Positions 10,240-21,507 of a DNA stretch of 64,000 nt are shown one piece after another; the first letter of the stretch is position 1; the number at the start of each line of letters is the position of its first letter. The notes below the pieces were generated by a model. It saw only the letters and a program-made list of their open reading frames with translations, did not search any database and had not been told where the DNA came from. Made by a program: the position numbers and the translations under genes. The stretch comes from Xiphias gladius (lineage: Eukaryota > Chordata > Actinopteri > Istiophoriformes > Xiphiidae): contig NC_053400.1 of NCBI RefSeq assembly GCF_016859285.1, positions 31,244,001-31,308,000 of the forward strand. The letters run 5' to 3'.

Positions 10240-12387
10240 ATGGCGGCTGCAGACATTCTCTACTTCACTTTGTGGATTGCCACAGTCTTCAGCACCGGAC
10301 TTGGCTGCCCTGAGCTCTGTACCTGCTCGGATAAATACGGCCGCCATTTTGCGGAATGCTCCTACAAAGACATGACCGAAGTCCCAGACGGTTTGCCACC
10401 TAATGTTACAACCGTGAGCCTCTCCGCTAACAAGATCAGTTTGATACCGTCGGGGAGTTTCGACAATGTCACCCGGGTGACATCGCTTTGGATGGCTCAC
10501 AATGAGATCGTCACCATTGAACAAGGGACCCTTGCGCCTTTGGTCAACCTGCGTAACTTTGACATCAGCCACAATAAAATCGTAGACTTTCCTTGGGAGG
10601 ATCTGCAGAACCTCACAGCCCTGCACATGTTGAAGATGAACCACAACGAGATGGCCCACCTGCCGAGGGACGCCTTCTCCAACCTCAAAGACCTGAGGTC
10701 CCTCCGACTCAACAATAACAAATTCATAACCTTGGCTAAAGGGACATTTGACGGTTTGGTGTCTTTGTCCCATTTGCAGATTTATAGCAATCCTTTTGCG
10801 TGCACCTGTTCGCTTGACTGGCTCAGACACTGGATTTCAACTAGCACCATCTCAGTCTCGGAGCAGAATTTGATTATTTGCGCAAGTCCAGAGAAACTTA
10901 AAGGGGAAGTGATCGGGAGATTGCCTGAGTCAAAGTGCACAAGCCCGAATGTCACGATACGAAATGAACCAAGTATTCAAAACACAACTCTCTATGAGGA
11001 CAGTACTCTGGTCCTGACCTGTGTATTCAAAGGAAACCCGAAGCCACTGGTCATGTGGAATATTCAAAGCAAAAGCCAGAAGCAAGAGCTGGCTTTGTCG
11101 TTCACCGAGGATGGCTCAGCAGAATCAAATGAGGACTCCGTACTGTCCCATCATCCTCTTAAAGTCTTTAATAATGGGACTCTCGTAATTTCACACCTTA
11201 GGAAAGAAGACGGTGGCAACTACAGCTGCTCAGCCACAAATGAGTTTGGTAGAGCCGACGATTCAGTGTCAGTGGAGGTGGTGGCTTCACCAAAACCAAC
11301 GCCCACAACACAAATGACCACAACATCCACTTACACTGAAACACACTCATCTAGGCACCAAACTACAGAAAAGATATCTGTTTTTGATTCTGTGCGTCAG
11401 CTTGATGTAAAGAGAAAAGACTTCATGAACATTGTACCAACTGTCCCGCCCACTGCAGAGATGAACTCTAAGTCTTATGATGAGGAACCAAGATATCCAT
11501 CACGTGCTAGTAGATGTGGCTTGACGGCTAACACAAGATACATTTCTAGCTATGTCTTCAACGGGAGCCTGGATGATATCAAGCAGTACACATTTGACTT
11601 TGGTGTCATTGCATTGGGGGTTTCAGAAACGGAGGCAACAGTACGACTCAACCCTCTTCTCATACCCAGACATAAGAGCGCCAACCGGGCCATCACTGCT
11701 GCCACATCTGGGAGCTTCCCCACTGACGGCGAAGAGCACCACGGCCTTTCGGACGAAAAAGTCCATTCCAGTGGCTTGTATCTATGCGTCACTGCCGATC
11801 GCAAACACTCGGCTGTGCTGTGGTCGAGAATCAAGGAAGGCGTCAACACGTACCTTTTCAGCGGTTTACGCCCCGGCACCAACTACTCCCTGTGTCTGAC
11901 CTACAGAGGGGAGGACTGTGAGGTCCAGGTGCTGTTCACCACCAGGAGAAGGGTGCCAAACCTGCTGATCATCATCTCGGTCAGCATCTGCCTCCTGACC
12001 GTGTCTACCGTGCCTCTGCTCGGCGCGACATGCTTCCACCTGGTGTACAAGTATCGCAGCAAGACGTACAAGCTGATCCTGAAGGCCAAAGACCAGTACC
12101 ACACGGAGAGGAACCTCACCGCCAACTTTAACATCCGCGCACCTCACACCGACTCTCAGAGGAAGATTAATTGCAGCCAGCTGGACGAGGAGGAGGGGGA
12201 GACGGAGAGCGGAGATGGACAGAAAGAGGCCGATACAGAAGAAAGTGTGGTGACGGAGTCATTTACGCTGTCTCAGTGCCGGGGGAATTTAGAGGACTGT
12301 GAGATAGGATCTGAGTATAGTGATAGGTTGCCTTTGGGAGCTGAAGCAGTGAATATTACCAGCAGTTACAAATATCCAAATCAGTAA
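10240..12387 (+). CDS. ISLR2: ISLR2: LRR-Ig single-pass membrane protein
   Basis: Immunoglobulin superfamily containing leucine-rich repeat protein 2 (Linx) is a neuronal cell-surface protein involved in axon guidance and outgrowth in mammals. The whole 715-aa coding sequence is in one exon. Visible order: signal peptide (about 1-22), cysteine-rich LRR N-cap (CPELCTC), five to six LRRs (about 50-190), LRR C-cap starting near C188/C190, an Ig domain with C261 and C330 (NYSCSATNEFG), a Ser/Thr-rich stalk, a short FnIII-like end (GTNYSLCLTYR), one membrane helix (about 575-602) and an acidic cytoplasmic tail of roughly 110 residues. I chose the ATG at 10240 because the frame's upstream ATG at 10207 lies before a splice acceptor (TTTTACAG ending at 10230), and AAAATGG is a good Kozak context. 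Human ISLR2 is slightly longer (about 745 aa). The membrane helix and tail separate it from the shorter, secreted ISLR. It converges on STRA6, its neighbour in mammals too. Confidence 0.95.
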   Translation: MAAADILYFTLWIATVFSTGLGCPELCTCSDKYGRHFAECSYKDMTEVPDGLPPNVTTVSLSANKISLIPSGSFDNVTRVTSLWMAHNEIVTIEQGTLAPLVNLRNFDISHNKIVDFPWEDLQNLTALHMLKMNHNEMAHLPRDAFSNLKDLRSLRLNNNKFITLAKGTFDGLVSLSHLQIYSNPFACTCSLDWLRHWISTSTISVSEQNLIICASPEKLKGEVIGRLPESKCTSPNVTIRNEPSIQNTTLYEDSTLVLTCVFKGNPKPLVMWNIQSKSQKQELALSFTEDGSAESNEDSVLSHHPLKVFNNGTLVISHLRKEDGGNYSCSATNEFGRADDSVSVEVVASPKPTPTTQMTTTSTYTETHSSRHQTTEKISVFDSVRQLDVKRKDFMNIVPTVPPTAEMNSKSYDEEPRYPSRASRCGLTANTRYISSYVFNGSLDDIKQYTFDFGVIALGVSETEATVRLNPLLIPRHKSANRAITAATSGSFPTDGEEHHGLSDEKVHSSGLYLCVTADRKHSAVLWSRIKEGVNTYLFSGLRPGTNYSLCLTYRGEDCEVQVLFTTRRRVPNLLIIISVSICLLTVSTVPLLGATCFHLVYKYRSKTYKLILKAKDQYHTERNLTANFNIRAPHTDSQRKINCSQLDEEEGETESGDGQKEADTEESVVTESFTLSQCRGNLEDCEIGSEYSDRLPLGAEAVNITSSYKYPNQ

Positions 12388-14675
12388 ATGTTGAATGTTT
12401 CTGACGTAACATAATTTGTAGTTTTTTTGCGTTCAGTTACAAGGTTAAAGAGGATTTTTTTTTTTTTTTTTAAGTTTCTGACAATAGTTCAGGTTCCACT
12501 TTTAGTTTAAAAGTACTGCTTTGTTTTACAGTGATGTAACGAGACTCAAAATATATTTATGAGCTTTGAACCACACAACAAAGCTGAAACATGCATTGAG
12601 TGGGTGGGCTAGCAGCTGCCAGACTCTATCGACTGTCAGGGGATGTTTTGCAGACTAACATCTTTTACTGAGCGCTGTACTAGACCGGGTGTAAGCTATG
12701 CTAACCTTGGTACCCATACTTTTTTGTTGTAGCTGAAAATATCTGCGCTTCTTTTCATCTTACTAAGGCAATTTTCTGTCATTTATCATTTCTGTCATTT
12801 TCTTCAACCTTAAAATTACAAATCAGCCATCAAAGCAGAAACAAAACGTTGGATGTCTGTGCAGCTTCAGATATTGTTAAATTATCACTGGTGATTGTGT
12901 TACAGGCAGAGGCCCTCCCCAAAGCCCGAGCAGTGCTGAGAAACAGCTTAGCATTTGGGAAATACAGTTATTGAGATGAGAACATTCACATCTGTCGGAT
13001 AAATATGAAGCTCCAGACAGCAGCCGGTTAGGACAAAGACTGGAAGCAGGGGAAAACGGCTAGTTTACTAACAGCTTTAGTAAATGAGTTGGCTTTCTAA
13101 AAAGCACACAGAAGGCATTCACCTTCCCCACCACTGCACAATTCCTGAAGGTTTTATTTTTAAATGTGCGTGTGGATCCAGATCTGCACCAGAATACACA
13201 TAGTGACTGACAATCATGGGAGACCAAAACGTGCCCATTTTAGTTATGTGACTGCAGCATTTCCTAAGAAGCAAAAATGTTCAAAGATGCCTCATCTTTC
13301 TACTTTAGGAAATCCATCAAACAAGTCCTGGATCTGTCCATGTGCCTTGGGCCATGGTCCAACTTTCAACCAACTTTCAGACATTTTAGAGATATCCCAC
13401 TAACTAGCACAAAAAAACAACAGACGAAACTGAAAATATAACCTTACTGGTTGAGGTAATATTACAACCAAAAACTGTCTAAATGTTCCTGGACGCTGAG
13501 AACCGTCCACGAAGCCAACCCCGAACTAACGGTGAATGGGTCCTCAGAGGCCCAGCTCACCGGTGTTCTCAATTACTCTGGCTGATTAGACCTCTTGTCA
13601 GGTTGAAGTTGAGTGAAGCTAAGCCGGGAACTGCATAAATCGCAGGCACGAAACTCTTACGAAGTATTAAAAATTACTATGCTGTAAATTGTCCCACACT
13701 AATCTAGTAGGAGATTAGGCAATGTAAGTGAAATCATCTGTGGGGTTGGACTGCAGTATGTGTACTTAGATGCTTTCATTAAAAAAAAAAAAAATGTAAC
13801 AGAGTCTCTATATCAGTGTTATTTTATCATGTCCAAGTTAAATGCTTTCATCGCCACAGGCACCCACAAGAAGAAACTGAAATCTCTGTGAAGAAATAAT
13901 CTTGCAAACGTATATGGCTGTAGATTGTATAATTGCCTCCGTGTCTGTTTGTTCGGAGCATCTTTACTAGACCTGTTCCGCGGATGAAGGTAGCGGGTGA
14001 AAACGAGACATGACCACGCGACCAGCTGCCCTTATTTCTGCCATCCAGTGTCAGGGTGGGGGGCAGCCGCGGTTACCATCGAGCCAGGTGTTAAAAACAA
14101 ATAACAAAGCTTGTTGTCACGTATGAAATGCACTGCGAAAAGGGAACGATGTAAACCAGACGTACGCACTGGTAAACAGGGTAACTAAAACGTACCAATA
14201 TTCTACTTTAAACTACGTATAGTAAATTTGTGCTGCCGTATTACTGACACCCAGTCCTCCCATAAGGGAGTTTAAATGTTTATAAAAACTGTGTTGTTTC
14301 AAAACGATGTTAATATCTGGACAAGTTAGTGTAATGTCATCCTCCAAGTCTACTTCAGTGTACAACCGTAAAAGCACTAACGAGTGTGTATGTGAAAGTG
14401 GTTGCTCTGTTGTATCCGGGTCATGCGTCCATCCCGTCGAGTGCCGTGTTAGAAGATCTGCATGCTGCCTGTTGTTTGTGAGCCGCAGTATGCTGTGTCT
14501 TGTGTACATATTCTTGACTTAAAGACTAACTTCGGGTCAGTGTTTGCTGCTGTCTCTTTTCTGTTTTATACCCCCGTGATAAAGGAAATAGTATGTTTTT
14601 ACCAAAGTGTTTAAATATCATCACCAACTCTCCTAATCCTATGTGCCTCAATAAAATTTGGACAAAACAATACTA
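12388..14675 (+). other. ISLR2: Probable ISLR2 3'UTR
   Basis: No coding exon is visible after the stop codon at 12385-12387. The first clear canonical signal I see with a suitable downstream T/GT-rich stretch is AATAAA at 14650-14655, followed by TTGTTCGTCTTTTTGTTT. A 3'UTR of about 2.3 kb is long but ordinary for a neuronal gene. Shorter forms ending earlier cannot be excluded. Confidence 0.5.
14650..14655 (+). terminator. ISLR2: Candidate ISLR2 polyadenylation signal
   Basis: A canonical AATAAA hexamer on the coding strand is followed within 30 bases by a T-rich GT element. It is the only such combination I picked out between the ISLR2 stop and the STRA6 3' end. Confidence 0.5.
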
Positions 14676-14679
14676 ATAA

Positions 14680-16590
14680 TTGTTCGTCTTTTTGTTTCAA
14701 CCGCTTAGGGACCAACCTTCAATATAACATGTTAGTTACCTAGTTAGTTAGTTAGTCAGTTAGTCAGTATTTCCATGTAATGCCAAACATTTACAACATT
14801 GCAAGACACCAACCTATATCAAATATTAGAACTTTGACAAGACACCCTTGCGTAACACATATACTTTAAATACTTAAATCTGAAACACCCTGGCAACTAA
14901 TTGCTAAAAAAACAAACAAACAAAAACAAACAAAAAAGAAACAAATTATTATAACAGTCACATAAAATTTGTTGATCTTGTTTGACGAAAAAAAGTTGTG
15001 TGTCATTTGACATTTTACCCTAAGGGCATTACGGGTTATCTGCAAATACAGTGTATGGAGGACCGAGAAAGTCTTTTGGGTGGTAAACCAATTAATCATT
15101 TGATTTGTTTGGATAAGAAAATAATGGATTAACAAAAGCCTTTATCCATCATGAATAAATTAATTTTTAACAGATCAAATAATACCTTGAGTAAGAGAAG
15201 GATTAGTAAAAGACTTAACTGAAAAAGCACATTAATAAATAGATCAAATCGTAGTTTGTAATTAAAAGTTAGTTGGATGGGTCTAATAAACACTTCACAA
15301 ATCGTTAAATAATGCAGATTTAATCAATATAGCTTATATATTTATACATTAGGGGATTTAAAATTAAATTAAATACATCAGCATCATGAAACTGAATACA
15401 TTACCTGATATCTCAATGGTGGATTTTGTAAAACAATATGCTAATTTAGTTTTTAGAAAGAAATATAACTAAAGCAACAAATTTAACAGCACACTTTCTA
15501 TTTGAGCCTTTTATTTTTCTTCAGCAGTCACTTGTCACATGTTAGGAAAACTGTTTATTGGTATACCCGTTAATAAAAGGCATCATTTAACAGAAAACTG
15601 TAATCTGCCGTCTTAATATATGATGATCTGCAACATCAGTATTTATGTTATATAATAGTATAGTATAATTTAATTACAGTAGTTATGTTACACCATAATT
15701 TGTAGTATAGCAACCAATGGTTACACTGGAGTAAGTATGAAGTTCTTATGACTCCAGTTTTGGAGATTTTAATGTTTTTACTGAATATAGGTTGATAAAA
15801 TTCTTCCATCCATGATCTCACAAAATCCTCCAGAACGTCAAACCACGGAGAACTGAGAACGCAGTGGGAACCAGCCCCGTGCTGACAGGACTGCATTAAC
15901 CGAGGGCCGAAAATGGAGTAACGTGCGACCTCCAATCGACCCGCCACTCCAGTTCTGACGCTGGCATTGATCAGCACGCTCAGTCTGTACAATGTCACCC
16001 TGAATGTACTAAAAGGCCTCTAGACTATTGCACTAGCGGGACACAGTTAAGATTAGTTTGTCATCAGCTGCCAGGACCTGATTCATATTACCGCTGGAGC
16101 TGATGGGGTTGCATATCAGTTATTAGTTATATTTGGTTAAGTAGCAGTATTTTATTAGAAATGGTGCCACTATTAGCTTCTTGGTGAGTGATCCTTTTTT
16201 ATCTTAAGTTTTAAACCGCTGGTTTTGGGGCCCTTGAGGGGCAGGGACTAAGAGGCATTTGGCCCACCTGCCCTGTGACTTGCAGGGCTTATCCGAGCAA
16301 TCTGTAACGGAGGACAAGTGCATCGGCAACGGGTATTTGTCAGGTGGAGACAAACTCTAAAGCCAGCCTGTAGCAGATAGGAATCTGTGCTTCGTTGGGA
16401 TGTGGGTAGAGTCCACAAGACACTCAACCATTTATGTGAAGGTAAATAAATCACATCAGGGGCAAGTTTCAAGCTTAAAAACTGTGCCATGGACTTCTGC
16501 AACGACTAATGTTCTGCCGGCTATGAGTTTGTCACCATGTGTCCGAGTTGACCTACTTTAAAGACTCAGGATAAACCCTGACTGACGACT
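14680..16590. other. Intergenic spacer between the convergent ISLR2 and STRA6
   Basis: This is AT-rich DNA with no coding exon. It contains a short TTAG/TCAG tandem at about 14731-14767 and several A- and T-runs. Nothing else is recognisable. Confidence 0.6.
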
Positions 16591-16593
16591 GAG

Positions 16594-16599
16594 TTTATT
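16594..16599 (-). terminator. STRA6: Candidate STRA6 polyadenylation signal
   Basis: The + strand reads TTTATT, so the STRA6 strand reads AATAAA, 231 bases after the stop codon. The spacing is typical for a short 3'UTR. Confidence 0.5.
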
Positions 16600-16829
16600 C
16601 TAGTGCCACCGGCTGGGCCATGTAAAAATCTAGCCTCATTGTCAATGAGAGAGACAGTATACTCCAAACAAGATCTCACTGGATGCGTTCCCACACAAAT
16701 GTTCACCTGAGCAGACCCCAGCATGTTCCTCCAGACCAGAAATTACACTCAATGCTTTGTTCACAGCGCCACAACTAATACGATTTTGTTTGGAGTAAAC
16801 TACCGACCTTACTGAATAGACTAGGAATC

Positions 16830-18604
16830 TCATTCGGCTTTATCTTGATTTTGTGGCGTCTCGGTGGCCTGGACAGGCTCGGCGGCTGGCTTGCCGGCCT
16901 CCTTTCTGCTGCCTTTCTTGGAGCTGCGGTTGGGGGTGCCGTTCAGGACACTCTCCGAGGTCTGCAGTGTCTGGAAGTGCTTCCTGGAGCCCAGCAGGGA
17001 CGCGTTGTTGACCAGCGTGTACAGCAGCCGCCAGCGAGAGCGAATCCTCCGACTGCTGGTCGCCTTGCTCGGCCTACTCGCCTGAATCCCTGAAAGCACG
17101 GAGGAGGAGCAGGCTGTCAGGGCAGAACGAGACACCAAACTGAGGGGGTTGCTGTACAGGTATATGTGTGTTTTGATTTGAAAATCTTGTAACTCCAATC
17201 ATAGCGATTTTCATTTTTTAATCAAGGTTCCTTCATGGTGTAGGAAAATTCTACAGACTTCTCATCTGGGAAACATATAAAAAAGACCCTGTGGAAGACT
17301 AAAACCAGGTGAGTCTTCCGCACTGAAAAGTAAAGATATTTTTGGGGAAACAATCATTTTCACTGTTGTCTCGTTTTTTTAGCCACTCTGGTGTGGGTCC
17401 AGAGATCACGCCAGATGTCTGGATGCTAGCTGAATGAATGATGACCTACTAACAAGCTAAATGCTACATGCTTTCCAACTGGCTTTAACAAACTAATCCT
17501 AAAGTCTGTGATACTAATGCTTGCACGGTAGCATGATAACAAGCTGAAACGCTAAAAATTGCTAACTGCCACAGTTAAATTTGATAGGGAACACTACCTT
17601 ACTGGCCCCGCAATAACTTGTTTAATTGAATTATTATTATTATTAAATAAATTATTGTTATTATTATCATAGATCATTTTTGGAAGATATTTATGTTCTT
17701 TTTTTTGTTGACGCTGTCAATTCAACAATTTTTTATTACTGAGGTTGTATTTGTGGTTTTGTATTAGACCACATTATACTGAAACGGGTTATTTAGAAAT
17801 ATTCTCCCTTCCCACGTTTGTAAATGGGCTGGACATTAAAAATTGGATGGATTGCCATGAGCTTGGTACAGATGTTCATCCTGCTCCGAGCGTGAATCCT
17901 GATGACTTTGCTGAAGTTCCGACTCCTGACATTTTCACTCTCGTGAACACACATTTGTGGTTTTATGTGAACTCTAGCGATCCCCCGACTCTTCATCCAG
18001 CACCACCAGCAGGTCGAAATTTTCCATACGTTCAGTACTCAAGTCTCTCTATCATACAGTATCTAATGCCAGTGAATTGTAGACTCTTGGTCTTCCAACA
18101 CCAGTGGTAAGGATCTAAGAATTGCTGTCTCTGAACTTTTCATCTTAAACTATTTTGTTCTCTAGAGTATAAATGACCATTACAGCCTCAGGGGAGCATT
18201 ACAGTGGCCATAGGTTGTTAGTCTCAATATGCATTAACAACTGGAATTCTATACATTTCAAATTTAATCAATGAAGCAAAGGTCAGATGTAAAACTGGGC
18301 TGCATGTACGTGAGGATATGTATTTTATGTATTTTGTGTGTGTGTGTGTGTGTGTGTGTACGTACATGGTTTGCTATGGTTGTGTGGACAAATGTCGGTT
18401 TGAAACTGTCAAAGTGAGGTCATTCTGGCATTGTGAGGACATGTCGGCATTTGGCCGGTCCTCAAAACCTCAAAGCGCTGATTGAGGGTTAAGGCTTGGT
18501 TTCAGGTTAATGGTTAGAATCAGGTTGACGTTAAGGTTGGGACAAGGGGCTAGGGAATGCATAGTGTCAATGAGTGTCCTCACAACTACAGTAAGACCAA
18601 CATG

Positions 18605-18653
<49 letters not shown>

Positions 18654-21451
18654 TCTCTCTCTCTCTCTCTCTACCTTCCTCCGCGTCTCGTATCTTCTGC
18701 CCAGCTCTGCCACCCTCGACCATCATGTCCAGCAGCAGCCCACAGAAAGCCTTCATCACCGGGTGTGACTGGCTGACCTCCACCTTCAAGAAGTGGGTGT
18801 AGTATCGGTAGGCTGGGTGGGGGGGGTCAAAGGTCACAGAGCATGACTGAAATCAGACTGAGACCGTGGCCAAAAAAAGAAATATCTTCAAGTCTGTGCA
18901 TACACGTTTTCTTTGACCACATAACTTAAACATCATATTTATCGGTTAATGCTGTTTTATCTTTTCGTTTCAACTAATCACCTGAAGAAAACCAGGACCA
19001 GGACTGGATTTATCCCAAGTATTAACAAGTATCGTCTGGTAGCCACGGCAACAGCCACAGAACTGCATTATGCACCTGAAGTCATTTTAGAAAACGTAAT
19101 ACCTGGGTCATAGGACTCCGCGCTGCGGTGCAGCAGGCCGATGTCGATACGACCAAGATGGATGATGTTGTACAGAGCCGTTATCACCATTCTCCATATT
19201 GCGACTATCAGTCCCAGCACGGCGTTGACCAGGAAGAGCAGGTACGTCAGGAGGAACAGACTCTCTCTGGAAACGTGAAACCGTGAAATATTTCAGAAAA
19301 AATTAAGATGGTTGTCTCAGCAGACGGATGCTCTCACCCTGACAGGGACACACCCAGGATTTCCCTTATTCAGGTAAAGGGACATGACACCAATATTACA
19401 CATGAAAATCGTTTTGTTTTTTTTCTTTCTTTGGTACCGTTAATTCTACTCAGCCCGTGACAAGAAGTCGTATACTGAGTTTTTGTGGCTCTGGTTGAGC
19501 TTTGTCGTGTCTGAGAAAATGACTCTTTGTGGGCTTCTTTCAAACTGCAGGCGTGGAGCTGAGTACCTACCAGACGGGGAGAGTCTAAGAAATTATTTCC
19601 AAGCTCCAAAAGAATTATTGTTTTTGGAGCTGGGCCCATACTAAATACTAAATTGATTGATGGAGTGCTTCTCTGACCACCCAGTTATAAATTCTGTCAA
19701 TTGTATTTCCAAACAGGTCGGTCTAAATGGTGCTTCGAATTCTGCAGGGAACAAAATTCCGCAGGAAAACACTGAGTCAGGTGTTATTTGTTTATTCATG
19801 TATTTATTTCTTGGCCTAAAATTAATCAAAATTAAACGTGCTCAGTCAGAAAAAAACTGTAAAAATCAACTCCCCGGAAACCACACACAGACAAAAAACA
19901 CACACGCACACACATGCATAGAATTTAACTGTATTCTGATCAGCAGCCAAAAAAAAAAGAAAGAAAAAATAACCCAAACAAAATTACAAGGGATCCTTCC
20001 ACAAATCATCAATTGCCCAAACAACACACAATAAACTCCATTACAATAAATGAGCTGGATTAGACTTCTCATACCTGTTATTCAAGTCTCTTGTTCCAGC
20101 TTCCTTTCTGATAAAAGCAAACTTAGCGGTCACATGTTGAAGCACCGTAACCAGTAGTAGTGTGAGCCAGGCCGGCCTGAGAACATCACAAACCGCAGTA
20201 ATGGAAAATGGATTTTTTTTTTTTTTTAAAAAGGGGGGAAAGAAAAACGTTACCTCAGTAATTGCAAAATTAAAAAAAAACCAAAACAAAACAGATCTAC
20301 GTGAGACGCTGCTGACTCACCATGCCTTTCCTGCGATTTCAAAGACGATGAGGTTACGGCCATGAAAAATGGGGATAATGATCAAAAACACCAGGAACAA
20401 GAAGCAGATGAAAAACACCACAGTCTGGATAGCCATTCCTGCCGAGACAGCACAGAAACAGACCTTTGCTAATTATACGTTAAAACACATTTTCAATTAA
20501 ATCTTCTTCTTTGTCTTTTCAAAGCAGTCAATTAGAAATGCTTTTCTCTCAATTATAGCGTATATAAGGATAAGGGAGCGATTATTCTATATTTTTAAGA
20601 CCAAAACCAACGATGTGTTAGTCCGTCTGTCAATGCTCCCCGACTTTATTACTCTCACTGTGGCTCATTGGTTCACGAAGACGTGAATATCTCAAAAATG
20701 GCTCACAAACACAGCCGCTTGCCAGAAAAGTGAAGGTTCCCAGAGCCCTTCACCTTTTGCACTTCACTTTACTGGGCTGTAGATTTAATTTTAAATGGAT
20801 AAAACCGCTATTTTTGCCCATCAATCTACACTCAGTAACCCATAAGTGAAAACATGTTTTTAGAAATATGTATAGTTTTATCAAAAAAATAAAGAAAAAC
20901 TGAAGTGTCTAACTTGCGAGAGTATTCAGACCCTTTGCCGTGGCACTCCAAATCGTGGTCAGGTGCTTCCTCTTTGCTTCGATTGTCCTTGAGAGCTTCA
21001 GAGGACCTGACAGGAAGAATGGGACAAACTGCCCAGATCCAGGTGTGCAAAGCTTGTAGCCTTATCCAAGTGAACTCAAAGGGTTTTTAAAGCGGCGGCA
21101 AAGGGGCTTCTACAAAGTGCTGAATTAAGGGTCTGGATACTTTTGTAAATGAGAGATTTCAGTTGTTTAATTTTTGTTTTTAAATTTTTGATAAAATTTG
21201 CAAAGAATTCTAAAAGCGTGTTTTCACTTCGGGTTGTTGAGTGTCGATTGATGAGTAGTGAAGGGGTCTGAACACTTTGTGAAGCCACTGTATATAGTTC
21301 CATTTTTAAATAAATGGCGCTTGGGCACAGTAGGTTTTGACAAAAGTTACTCAGATTATGCATTTATGGGTTTTATTTATTTATTGGTTTATTTTCACTG
21401 GTGCATAAATCCACATTTTGGTGCTCTAGTGAGTATTTGGGGGAGCATAAC

Positions 21452-21507
<56 letters not shown>

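Noticed and set aside
10225-10830. 201-codon - strand open frame across the ISLR2 LRR region
   Set aside because: It is antisense to a clearly conserved LRR coding sequence and has no family resemblance.
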